A stretch of DNA of 44,226 nucleotides from Bacteroidales bacterium GP3 (GTDB lineage Bacteria > Bacteroidota > Bacteroidia > Bacteroidales > Muribaculaceae), in assembly GCA_001701075.1 (NCBI GenBank), contig DAAK01000073.1:17695-61920 (forward strand), read 5' to 3'. The number at the start of each line of letters is the position of its first letter. Positions within the stretch are counted from its first letter, which is position 1. The notes beneath the pieces are model-generated. The model ran no database searches. It had not been told where the DNA came from and saw nothing but the letters and a program-made list of their open reading frames with translations. The position numbers were made by a program, and so were the translations under genes. Shown one piece after another: positions 8,022-16,079 of the stretch.

Positions 8022-8693
8022 TTTTACGAAATTTGCATTTATTTTTTACTTTGCAAAGTTACAAAAAAAAATGCAAATTTCAAATTTTAAATGTGAGTTT
8101 TTGAATTTAAATTTTCAAATTTCCTTCTATTTGAATTTTCACGATAATTGAGTTTTGCAAATTTGATTTTTAAAATTTACTTTGGATTTAGTCCATATTT
8201 AAGTGGCATATAATGCTATATTACCTTTTCTTTCCTGGTCTATTACATAGATCTTAGATATCCTTACAATACGGACATTATTATTTAAACCTATACAAAT
8301 AAAGATGGATAAGTTGTTGATATTTAAGTATAAAAACAATTTATTAATAAATGTTAACGTGGTTTTTCTTCTATTTGCAAACTGTTTGAAATGAAAATTT
8401 GCAAAACTTTATGATATCGGAAACCTGAATTAAGTTTCAATTTCAAAATTCTGAATTCTAAATATTATTTAATTTTTCAATTATTTGAGTTTGTAAATTT
8501 ATGTTTGAGAATACTAATTTGCAAATTGCAAACACATTTTTGAGTGAAAAAAAGATACTTCCTTTTTTGACTACAGCTCCCCTCTCCTATCTTCTTATAC
8601 CAGCATATTATACAGGAAAAAGAGAACAATTTGTTACTTTTAAAGGGTTTCGATACTGACTTATCTTGTTTGTGTTTGATAATTTACAAAAAC
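8022..8693. promoter_or_regulatory. AT-rich region with iterated TTTGCAAA palindromes
   Basis: About 670 bases without a gene, upstream of the XRE gene. The same core recurs: ACTTTGCAAAGT (8048-8059), TTTTGCAAAT (8153-8162), ATTTGCAAAC (8373-8382), ATTTGCAAAA (8397-8406) and AATTTGCAAATT (8516-8527, a perfect 12-bp palindrome), plus half-sites ATTTGCAT (8031-8038) and ATGCAAAT (8071-8078). Many looser CAAATTT/AAATTTG repeats lie between them. The stretch 8165-8365 holds none of the full sites. It reads as a multi-site operator or nucleoprotein region rather than a decayed gene. Confidence 0.5.
8048..8084 (-). promoter_or_regulatory. Promoter of the XRE gene with overlapping palindrome
   Basis: On the minus strand: -33 TTTG (8081-8084), a 19-base spacer, and -7 TAACTTTG (8054-8061), an excellent match to the Bacteroidetes consensus TTTG-N19-TAnnTTTG. 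The expected transcript start lies near 8047, giving a leader of about 26 bases. The 12-bp palindrome ACTTTGCAAAGT (8048-8059) covers the -7 box, as an autorepressor site would. Confidence 0.75.
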
Positions 8694-8738
8694 AAATCAT
8701 CTTAAAAAGCCTGATACTTAGACTTTTCAAGATGATTT
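8694..8738 (-). terminator. Terminator of the GNAT gene
   Basis: Arms 8694-8709 and 8723-8738 form a 10-bp outer stem (AAATCATCTT/AAGATGATTT), one mismatch and a 5-bp inner stem, with a 13-base loop. On the minus strand GTTTTTGT follows. It lies about 40 bp past the GNAT stop. Confidence 0.7.
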
Positions 8739-8779
8739 AGGCATAAATTAACCCTCTGAGATTCTTCTTTTCTGGAATT

Positions 8780-9766
8780 TCAATCCAACATCAAGTAAAT
8801 CTTAAAAATTTGATTCTCATATTTTGCAAATTCACCATCAGTTTCTATTGATTTGATCATTGCGTAAGGTTGTATCTCCATATTTTCATTCTTACATTTT
8901 ATTATCGGGGTTCTTAGAATAAACTCCCTATCTGGATACTTTTCTTGAAGTATTAGTTTAAGATCATAGGGAAGATCCTGGCAGACTCCTACAAGAGAAC
9001 CGCTCTCTTCGTCATCCCTATAAAAAACGCCATCAATCCCCCAAACATGTTTAGAACCTTCTTCTAAACACGACGGGAACACCACTGCCCTCACTTTCGC
9101 GAGAATTGGATATTCTAAATCAAATGAACTCTCGGTGACAAAAAATGAATTCTCATTTTCTTGTATCACCGTCATCATATCTTCCTTGGAATGGAGAATT
9201 GTATTGGAAGCTCTAATTTCCATCTCCCGATTTCTGCACCACTCCGCAACTTCTTCGATGAAATCATTTTTGTCAAGTTCGAAGAGCTCCTTAAATGTAT
9301 AAATATACATTTTGGATTTATCAGCATTTTGGACTTTATCCAATGGTTTTTTCATTCTAAAGGAAGAAGTCTTATACCCTTTCCTTTCATAATACCTTCT
9401 CAAATGATCATCTGCAGGAATGAGAAATGTAAATGCTTTTCCTCTTCTTTTTGCGCTTTCCTCGGCTCGCTTCATCAACTCTCCCATGATTCCTCTTCTG
9501 CGGTAGTCTGGATGGGTTGCTAATCCACATAGATAGAAGCCTTGGAAATACTTTTTTCTGCCGTCCTTATCTATTCTCTGGAATGCGTATTCCACTCCCA
9601 AGAGAGATGCTATAAGTTTATCTCCATCATATTCAGTGAAGGCATTCTCAGGAAGATAATATTTGTCAAAAACAAGCTTTATATAGCGATTGGAGTCGTG
9701 AAAAGTTTCTTTCCACAACTCCATCATGTCTCTTTTTTCCTTGTCTATGTCTATCGTTTTAGTCAT
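8780..9766 (-). CDS. GNAT family N-acetyltransferase
   Basis: A 328-aa protein whose first half is a GNAT acetyltransferase domain. Acetyl-CoA-binding motif A is GLATHPDYRRRGIMGELMKRA (about 82-102), followed by FLIPADDHLRRYYERKGYKT. The unusual length and the second domain (about 150-328) resemble Eis-type GNAT proteins, which combine a GNAT core with a further domain. The substrate is unknown. The ATG overlaps the stop of the upstream AlbA_2-WYL gene by 4 bp (ATGA), so the two are made together and probably act in the same process; one could modify the other or a shared target, but that is inference. Confidence 0.85.
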   Translation of the reverse strand: MTKTIDIDKEKRDMMELWKETFHDSNRYIKLVFDKYYLPENAFTEYDGDKLIASLLGVEYAFQRIDKDGRKKYFQGFYLCGLATHPDYRRRGIMGELMKRAEESAKRRGKAFTFLIPADDHLRRYYERKGYKTSSFRMKKPLDKVQNADKSKMYIYTFKELFELDKNDFIEEVAEWCRNREMEIRASNTILHSKEDMMTVIQENENSFFVTESSFDLEYPILAKVRAVVFPSCLEEGSKHVWGIDGVFYRDDEESGSLVGVCQDLPYDLKLILQEKYPDREFILRTPIIKCKNENMEIQPYAMIKSIETDGEFAKYENQIFKIYLMLD

Positions 9767-12700
9767 GATACAAACAAATATGATCCTAAATCAGAGTCTT
9801 TTTCAATCTGGCATTCCGTCGGAAGTCCCCTAACAAATCTTGCGATTCCCTCAAGTGAGTTGACGCTTAAAGTCAAAAGCCAGGGAAATTCCTTATTTCC
9901 TGTAGCCGTAAGGAGCAGCTCGGATCCTGGAAATTCTTCCTGGAGAAGCATTGCGGCATAGTTTGTCAGCATCACCTTCACATCAAACATAGGCTTTGAA
10001 GGGTCAAAGACAAATCCAAAGATATCTGGCCTTAAATCGCGTTTAGAGCTGCTGCTTTGAGTGCAGTTTTTATCTAAGATCTTAGCATCTTTCCATCTTA
10101 AAGTCTTGAAAAGCCTGACATCTCTGGCTGCTACATCATAAGCCAAGATGCATTTTGATTCTGGAAACACTTGGAAAACCTCGATTTCCCTGTCTCTTAT
10201 GCCGCTTCTCGAAGTGTAATCTTTAAGCAATACTCGTTTTTTTGAGTTGCGTGCTTCATATATTGCTGCCATACCCACACCTTCCTTGTCACCTGCAAGA
10301 TGATACTTTTTCAATAGAGTTTGGTCTCTTACTGTATGGCTCATTGGCACAGTTGCCCCGCTGGTGCGAATGTAGGCTTCTTGTATTTCTTCCGGTCGAT
10401 GGCAATCTGGATGGAAGTGCACCATGTCTCCTCTATAGCTGTCTACATGAATTCTGAGGATTTCAAATCCTTCATTGTTCATCTCAATATTATAGGTAAT
10501 ATTAGCGGTAGTTACGCTCTTTTTCTGAGCCCTCGATTTATAGGCTATAAAAGAATTGTCGATGATGTTCTTCAGATATGTCCTGTAGCGGTCAGAATTT
10601 GCTTCTGGAATCTTCCTATCCTCGTAGAGAAGTTCATAATCGTGGGCTATTCCGGAAGCAATACCATTATCCCTGACTCCGAGAAGAAGTTCACCACCTG
10701 TGGTAGAGTTTAAAAAGCCGCAGATGGTCTTTAAAATAGCCCATTTTTGAGTTTCTGGTTCATACTCAGCATTACCCTTTAGTTTATTCTTTGGAGGGCA
10801 TACAGCCGATGTCTTGAATTCCAAAGTGTCGCTCTCCACGCCATAATAAGTGGTCAGGTCCGGACTTCTATATTGGTCATCCACGTCGAGAGTGCGAGCC
10901 AGTTCAAGCTTGATGCGAGAGATCTCCCGATCATCAATCTTCCCGATAAGTCGATTGGAGGCATCAATGAGTCCATCGACAGTGTCTTCTATGTTTTCAT
11001 CCGTAGTAATGCGCTCAGCAGAATGATCTATCTCTGGTTCTTTGTAGTTTCTTATCATTGAAATGATGCGTTCATGCTTCTCCACTTCAGGAATCCCATC
11101 CAAAATCGGGCCATGGGAAAGAGAAATTGACATTGGGGAAGCACCTGCTACAAATCTTGCTATTGATATTTGATATTCAAGTTCATGACGAATATAGGCG
11201 CTTATGGTGTAATCTCCGGCCGCAATAGAAAGCATAAGGGCCGTCTGAAGACACAGCAGACGTGGCATTGTATCTGACAGCAGACGTTGATGACTCATTA
11301 GGATATTGCTGATTTCCATCACTCCGCTGCTATCGATTTCACTTATCGTTGAGTCTTCTGTTGCCAAGGGAATGTTTTCGTCACAATACTTGATAAATTG
11401 CTCGAAAATGTAGATGAAGCATTCGTGCTGATAAGATTCCATATCGATTATTGGCTCATCCAGACCATATATATCTATATCATCTACAATAGAACCATTA
11501 ATGAGCACGGTGCCTGGAATCACCTTGGGGGAATTGATTCGGATTGTCAAAGGAATTTTTTGATCCATGGCCTCCAAAAGTATTTCCTTGGTGATCTTTC
11601 CCATTACATTCACTACGAATCCATCCTCAGTCAACCATTGCGTACCTGCAGAATAGTCGCCAATATAAACTCCCGGCAGAGATTCTCCTCTCATTTGATT
11701 GGCATATTCAAGATAGAATTGATTGAAGCCTCCTTTTAGTTCGAAACAGAATTCTTTATTGTCCGGGGTATATTCCACATATAGACGTCTTCCTGCATTG
11801 AAGAATGATAAAACTCTGAAAATGTCGGCATATCTTAAAGAGTCTGTAAGATTGATATTGATCTTTCCTGAAATCTTTTCATATTCTTGGTCGAGCGTTT
11901 CAGCTGATACCTTTACTCCATAGCTCGATTTGATTATCACAGGGATGATAGCACCGGCTGCGTATTTCCTTTTAGATTCTACAGCACTTGTCTTTACTCC
12001 ACCTTGAGCCCGAGTCATAAAAGTCATTCCTTCTGCTACGTCATCTACAGAATCTGGACTTTTCATGTGGTCGCTTTTAGGAAGTAGCACTTTTATTCCT
12101 TTTCCGATTGAAATATATTCAGTCAGATTCCCTTTTAAAAAATCAGTCTTGTTGACTGGGGCGGCCAAAACTTCATCTTCTGTAAATACTATTGTACCCT
12201 TTCCTTCATAAAGAGCTTCTTTTCCACCATTTACATCAAATTTAGTACGACTCAGATTATGAAGAACCCTGATAGGACTGAAATTATCTGGATTTTCAAT
12301 ATCTTCCCACTTAAGACCTAAGTTTACAATTGGTGATTTGCGGATACAATTAGTCGTGACATAAATCAAGTCGTCAGCGATATCGGTATGAGGCATCTTT
12401 TGAGCTACCACAAGCAGATTTAGCAAGCGTCTTAGAATCAAGTGCTTGTCCTCTCCTATTTTTTGTGATGCTATGATTGCAGCCACCATTATTCTATATG
12501 CTAACGTATCTGTTACTACCATATCAGATCCGGACAAAACAAATTCCTGATTGCTTATAAAGGTTCTTTTCAATGCAAATTCCGATAGTTCTTTTGCAAG
12601 ATCTACAAGATAACGAATTGTATTAAGAAATTCTCCATTACCGGCATCTTTATTGCCTGAATATTGATATCTCCGGATATAATACAATAGCTTCTCGAAA

Positions 12701-12768
12701 TTCTCGATAATATATTCTTTTCTGATTTCAAGCCAAAAATCGGGCTGATTTACTTTAAAAATTGACAT
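9763..12768 (-). CDS. Large multidomain protein: unknown N-terminus + AlbA_2 + WYL + WCX
   Basis: A 1001-aa soluble protein. Residues about 1-640 match nothing I recognise; they begin with helices (LLYYIRRYQYSG, LILRRLLNLLVVAQ) and include several beta-rich stretches (KYAAGAIIPVIIKSSYGVKV, ISGKININL). Residues about 645-810 read as an AlbA_2 (Schlafen/AAA_4-like) nucleic-acid or nucleotide-binding domain: ESDTLEFKTS, WAILKTICGFLNSTTGGELL, LGVRDNGIASGI and AYIRTSGATVPM. About 833-900 looks like a WYL ligand-sensing domain (IYEARNSKKRVLLKDYTSR, ILAYDVAARDVRLFKTLRWKD), and about 925-990 like the WYL C-terminal extension (WCX). WYL proteins are mostly ligand-responsive regulators, often near defence genes. 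There is no HTH of the usual WYL type; AlbA_2 may take its place. It sits 57 bp after the CoA-transferase gene without a terminator between. The domain assignments are from motif reading. Confidence 0.65.
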   Translation of the reverse strand: MSIFKVNQPDFWLEIRKEYIIENFEKLLYYIRRYQYSGNKDAGNGEFLNTIRYLVDLAKELSEFALKRTFISNQEFVLSGSDMVVTDTLAYRIMVAAIIASQKIGEDKHLILRRLLNLLVVAQKMPHTDIADDLIYVTTNCIRKSPIVNLGLKWEDIENPDNFSPIRVLHNLSRTKFDVNGGKEALYEGKGTIVFTEDEVLAAPVNKTDFLKGNLTEYISIGKGIKVLLPKSDHMKSPDSVDDVAEGMTFMTRAQGGVKTSAVESKRKYAAGAIIPVIIKSSYGVKVSAETLDQEYEKISGKININLTDSLRYADIFRVLSFFNAGRRLYVEYTPDNKEFCFELKGGFNQFYLEYANQMRGESLPGVYIGDYSAGTQWLTEDGFVVNVMGKITKEILLEAMDQKIPLTIRINSPKVIPGTVLINGSIVDDIDIYGLDEPIIDMESYQHECFIYIFEQFIKYCDENIPLATEDSTISEIDSSGVMEISNILMSHQRLLSDTMPRLLCLQTALMLSIAAGDYTISAYIRHELEYQISIARFVAGASPMSISLSHGPILDGIPEVEKHERIISMIRNYKEPEIDHSAERITTDENIEDTVDGLIDASNRLIGKIDDREISRIKLELARTLDVDDQYRSPDLTTYYGVESDTLEFKTSAVCPPKNKLKGNAEYEPETQKWAILKTICGFLNSTTGGELLLGVRDNGIASGIAHDYELLYEDRKIPEANSDRYRTYLKNIIDNSFIAYKSRAQKKSVTTANITYNIEMNNEGFEILRIHVDSYRGDMVHFHPDCHRPEEIQEAYIRTSGATVPMSHTVRDQTLLKKYHLAGDKEGVGMAAIYEARNSKKRVLLKDYTSRSGIRDREIEVFQVFPESKCILAYDVAARDVRLFKTLRWKDAKILDKNCTQSSSSKRDLRPDIFGFVFDPSKPMFDVKVMLTNYAAMLLQEEFPGSELLLTATGNKEFPWLLTLSVNSLEGIARFVRGLPTECQIEKDSDLGSYLFVS

Positions 12769-12825
12769 ATTTGATATTTTTATAGTTACAAAAATTAAGG
12801 AGAGAGGAAAAGCAGTATATGTTTT

Positions 12826-14130
12826 TTACTTTAATTTGGTGAAAGAATATCCAAATCTTTCTGCAGCTGATCTCTCAAGTTCTTCTCTAAATTCAGGGGC
12901 GGCGATCGAAATTAGCAGCTTAGCTCGCTGTGCGAGGTCTTTCCCTCTGAGGTCGACCGCTCCATATTCAGTCACTATATAATTTGTCTGAAATCTCGTT
13001 GTGACAACTCCTGCACCAGCCGTCAATACTGGTTTGATCTTATTCATCCCCTTATTAGTTTTTGATAGCATGGCAAGAAAGGAAATTCCCCCTTCTGATA
13101 ATTGTGAACCATACACAAAGTCATGTTGTCCTCCAATACCAGAGAAAATTTTTGTACCTATAGAGTCTGCACAAATTTGCCCTGTAAGGTCGATTTCAAG
13201 ACAAGAATTGATGCTAACCACTTTTGGATTCTGAGCTATTATAAAAGGATTGTTGGTCCATGCCACGTCCTTGAATATCATTTCAGGATTCCCATCCATG
13301 TAGTCATAAAGTTTCCGACTTCCAAGGGCAAGTGATGCCACAGACTTACCAGGCATCACCTTTTTGAGGCTATTGTCAATGATACCTTTTTCAAGAAGTG
13401 GAAGCACTCCATCAGTCATTGCTTCTGTGTGCAGCCCAAGATGCTGATGGTCATGAAGAGCTCTTATCACAGCATTCGGTATGCCACCGACTCCAATTTG
13501 CAGGGTAGCTCCATCAGGAATTAATTCTGCAATAAAGTTGCCAATCTTGATTTCTTCTTCTGTAGGAATGGCAGTAGGCACTTCAACGAGGGGATCGTCT
13601 ACCATCACTGCAGCTGATAACTTATCGATATGAATCACCGGGTCGCCATAACTGAAAGGCATTTGAGGATTAATCTGCGCGATAACTCTATCGGCACACT
13701 CCACTGCTGCAGTAGCCAAATCCGCGGATACACCGAAACTCACATATCCTTCCTCATTAGGCATGGAGCAATTCAGAAGCGCTACGTCTACCCGACAAGT
13801 ACCATCGCGCATCAGAGCCGGCACTTCTCCGAGAAACCGAGGAATAGTGCTTCCATAACCTTCCTGAATCCAACGACGCACTCCATTCGACACGAAAAAA
13901 CTTTCGACATTAAATGCTTCGAGGTATTCTTTCTTACAATAAGGAGCCTCTCCTTTGCACACAGCAAAAGCTGAATATAAAGTGACATTTTTCAGTTCAT
14001 GCCCACGGTCAGCCAAAGCACGACAAAGCACTTCCGGTGTGGAAGTGCTGCCTTGAATATAAACGTGGTCGTCATTTTCGATTAGTCTAACTGCTTCTTC
14101 AGCAGTCATATAGCGTGGATTAATGCTCAT
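12826..14130 (-). CDS. Acetyl-CoA hydrolase/transferase family CoA-transferase
   Basis: A 434-aa family I-fold CoA-transferase of the Cat/4-hydroxybutyrate CoA-transferase type. The catalytic Glu lies in LGLHTEAMTDG (E236, equivalent to E238 in 4-hydroxybutyrate CoA-transferase). The CoA-site loops are QIGVGGIPNAV and FSGIGGQHDFVYGSQLSEGG, and the EYGAVDLRGK signature is near the end. It moves CoA between an acyl-CoA and acetate, succinate or another acid. Downstream of an aminotransferase and a 2-oxoacid:ferredoxin oxidoreductase, it would release the acid and save the thioester energy. It overlaps the aminotransferase gene by 11 bp, so the two are co-translated. The acyl substrate cannot be decided from the sequence. 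Confidence 0.88.
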   Translation of the reverse strand: MSINPRYMTAEEAVRLIENDDHVYIQGSTSTPEVLCRALADRGHELKNVTLYSAFAVCKGEAPYCKKEYLEAFNVESFFVSNGVRRWIQEGYGSTIPRFLGEVPALMRDGTCRVDVALLNCSMPNEEGYVSFGVSADLATAAVECADRVIAQINPQMPFSYGDPVIHIDKLSAAVMVDDPLVEVPTAIPTEEEIKIGNFIAELIPDGATLQIGVGGIPNAVIRALHDHQHLGLHTEAMTDGVLPLLEKGIIDNSLKKVMPGKSVASLALGSRKLYDYMDGNPEMIFKDVAWTNNPFIIAQNPKVVSINSCLEIDLTGQICADSIGTKIFSGIGGQHDFVYGSQLSEGGISFLAMLSKTNKGMNKIKPVLTAGAGVVTTRFQTNYIVTEYGAVDLRGKDLAQRAKLLISIAAPEFREELERSAAERFGYSFTKLK

Positions 14131-15424
14131 CCTTAAATGCTTTTAATCGTTTATTTAATATATCGAAATCCTCATCTTCTGATAATGTAGAGACGCACAC
14201 CCTCACTCCATTTTGTTCTGAGCCCGTAGAGGAGAGTGTTATTGCTGATATGCCATGTCTCAAAAGTTCTTCTTGAAGTTTCTTCCCTTCCAAATCTTTA
14301 TACCCTACTGTAAAGAAGAAACCGTCAGATATAGGTTTATCTCCGTCTTGATCGTAGACAATGTGGAAACCATTTTCGCAGAAACTTTTTTTCATTATTT
14401 CAGCTCTTCTGCCATATTCTGAAGTCTCTTTTACAAAGTTGAGCTTGCCATCGCATGCTGCATTCATCATGGCTGCCAACGCATGTTGTGCAGAATGAGA
14501 GGTCCCTGAACTTGCTGTGTATAATACTCCGAATACATAGGCATCTCCAAATGCAGGCATCTCATAAAACTTGGTGAAAAACTCATATTGCCTGTCATAG
14601 ACCTCTTTGCTCATTGCTACGATGGCGATTCGCTGGCCGGCGTAACTGAAGATTTTTGAGCCGGATACAAGCATTATGAAGTTGTCAGTATATTTGCCTA
14701 CAGAAGGTATGTACGGAGCTTCAAACGGGTGGCTGAAATCCGTGCGGAAATCCATTCCAAGATATGCAAGATCCTCAATGACTATTACGTCATATTTAGT
14801 AGCCATCCTTCCTATTATCTCAAGCTCCTCTTCTGTCAGATTGATCCAGGCTGGATTGTTGGGGTTGGAGAAGAGCATGGCGGTGACATTCCCTTTAGCG
14901 AGTATTTCCTCTAATTTAGCTTCTAAGGCTGTTCCTCTATAATTGTAAATGTCAAACTGCTCTATGCCAATGCCAAGCACCTTAGCCTGATGCCTTTGTG
15001 CCGGAAATCCGGGGTTAAAGAAAAGAATCGTGTCCTTACCAGGAAGCCTTTGGCTGAGTAGAAGTTGCAATGTAAAGCTTGCCTGCATTGATCCTACAGT
15101 TGGCACAATTGCCTTCTCCGGTATCTCTACATCCATGAAAGCCTTTACAAAGCGTGAGCCAGCCTTCTTCAGTTCAGGTATGCCATTGATGGCTGGATAT
15201 GTGTTGGCGACTCCTGCTTTTAGCGCTGCAATTTCTGCATCTATTCCTACGGAGGAAGCAGGCAGTCCGGGATTTCCAAGTTCCAGATGCACGAATTTTT
15301 CTTTAGCTTCCTTTTCAAGGGCTACAGAGAGAGCCACAATTTGACGGATTGTTGCAGTTGAGATATCAATGATGCCCAACTCGGCAGCTGTTTTTGTCAA
15401 TATTTCTTGTGATAGTGGAAACAT
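14120..15424 (-). CDS. PLP-dependent class I/II aminotransferase
   Basis: A 434-aa fold-type I aminotransferase. The PLP lysine is K257 in LVSGSKIFSYAGQRIA. The conserved FSNPNNPAW and IEDLAYLGMDF loops bind the substrate and the cofactor ring, and the arginine for the substrate carboxylate is probably in NGVRVCVSTL. Between iorB (18 bp upstream) and the CoA-transferase (overlapping), it most likely turns an amino acid into the 2-oxoacid for the IOR enzyme. Aromatic amino acids are favoured if the neighbouring enzyme is a true indolepyruvate oxidoreductase; branched-chain ones are the alternative. The N-terminal 45 residues form a helix before the usual LELGNPGLP start of the fold. Confidence 0.88.
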   Translation of the reverse strand: MFPLSQEILTKTAAELGIIDISTATIRQIVALSVALEKEAKEKFVHLELGNPGLPASSVGIDAEIAALKAGVANTYPAINGIPELKKAGSRFVKAFMDVEIPEKAIVPTVGSMQASFTLQLLLSQRLPGKDTILFFNPGFPAQRHQAKVLGIGIEQFDIYNYRGTALEAKLEEILAKGNVTAMLFSNPNNPAWINLTEEELEIIGRMATKYDVIVIEDLAYLGMDFRTDFSHPFEAPYIPSVGKYTDNFIMLVSGSKIFSYAGQRIAIVAMSKEVYDRQYEFFTKFYEMPAFGDAYVFGVLYTASSGTSHSAQHALAAMMNAACDGKLNFVKETSEYGRRAEIMKKSFCENGFHIVYDQDGDKPISDGFFFTVGYKDLEGKKLQEELLRHGISAITLSSTGSEQNGVRVCVSTLSEDEDFDILNKRLKAFKDEH

Positions 15425-15442
15425 AACGTCAGCTTTATAATG

Positions 15443-16030
15443 TTACTTTGCTATATAAGAATCTGCCTTTTCACGTCCTGCTCTGAACGCCTTTAGATTA
15501 GATTCTACGATCGCTTCTCCTTTACTGGAAAATACACTCTTTATCGCATCTTCGATCTTGTCAGCTGTGATTTCAATGAAGTGCGATGCAGCCCCAAGCA
15601 AAACCATGTTGCTTGATCTTGGAGAGGCAACTTCTTTTGCCATCGCTTCCATATCGAAAGCAATCACGTTGCCAGCCTTCTCCAATTCTTTCTCAATGAT
15701 TTCTATTTCAGGATAATTGGGAATATTGACAAAAGGAGCAGAGGAAGTCACAATCCATCCTTCTTTTGATAGAGTGGGAAGATACCTAAGGGCTTCCATG
15801 GGCTCGAGACTGACGATAAGATCGGCCTTTCCTGATGGAATAAGGTCAGAATGTATGGGCGATGATGAAATCCTCAGTGTAGACTGCACATCTCCACCCC
15901 GTTGGCTCATACCGTGCACTTCCGCCTGCTTTATGTTCAATCCTTCTTTAAGGGCTGCGACTCCAAGTATCGTCGCAACGCTCAATATGCCCTGTCCGCC
16001 GACTCCGGCAAGTACTATATCTATTTTCAC
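15443..16030 (-). CDS. iorB: Indolepyruvate:ferredoxin oxidoreductase, beta (gamma-domain) subunit
   Basis: A 195-aa subunit with the pyruvate ferredoxin oxidoreductase gamma-type domain: DIVLAGVGGQGILSVATILG at the start, then KQAEVHGMSQRGGDVQSTLRI, ADLIVSLEPMEALRYLPTL and NMVLLGAASHF, all typical of IorB. The GTG at 16030 is preferred because it begins exactly where IorB proteins begin (VKIDIVLAG). A TTG at 16051 would add seven unlikely residues. It follows iorA by 49 bp. With IorA it forms the enzyme that decarboxylates arylpyruvates (or other 2-oxoacids) to the acyl-CoA and reduces ferredoxin in the cytoplasm. Confidence 0.88.
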   Translation of the reverse strand: MKIDIVLAGVGGQGILSVATILGVAALKEGLNIKQAEVHGMSQRGGDVQSTLRISSSPIHSDLIPSGKADLIVSLEPMEALRYLPTLSKEGWIVTSSAPFVNIPNYPEIEIIEKELEKAGNVIAFDMEAMAKEVASPRSSNMVLLGAASHFIEITADKIEDAIKSVFSSKGEAIVESNLKAFRAGREKADSYIAK

Positions 16031-16079
16031 GGTGTTAATTTTTGAAAGCAACGTTAACTATAATCTTAATCACTCTCCT

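Noticed and set aside
8022..8693. AT-rich repeat region as a chromosomal replication origin.
   Set aside because: No dnaA, dnaN or other origin-linked genes are near, and the repeats are palindromes unlike DnaA boxes.
8022..8693. CRISPR-like repeats.
   Set aside because: The repeated unit is 8-12 bases at irregular spacing; there are no uniform spacers or cas genes.
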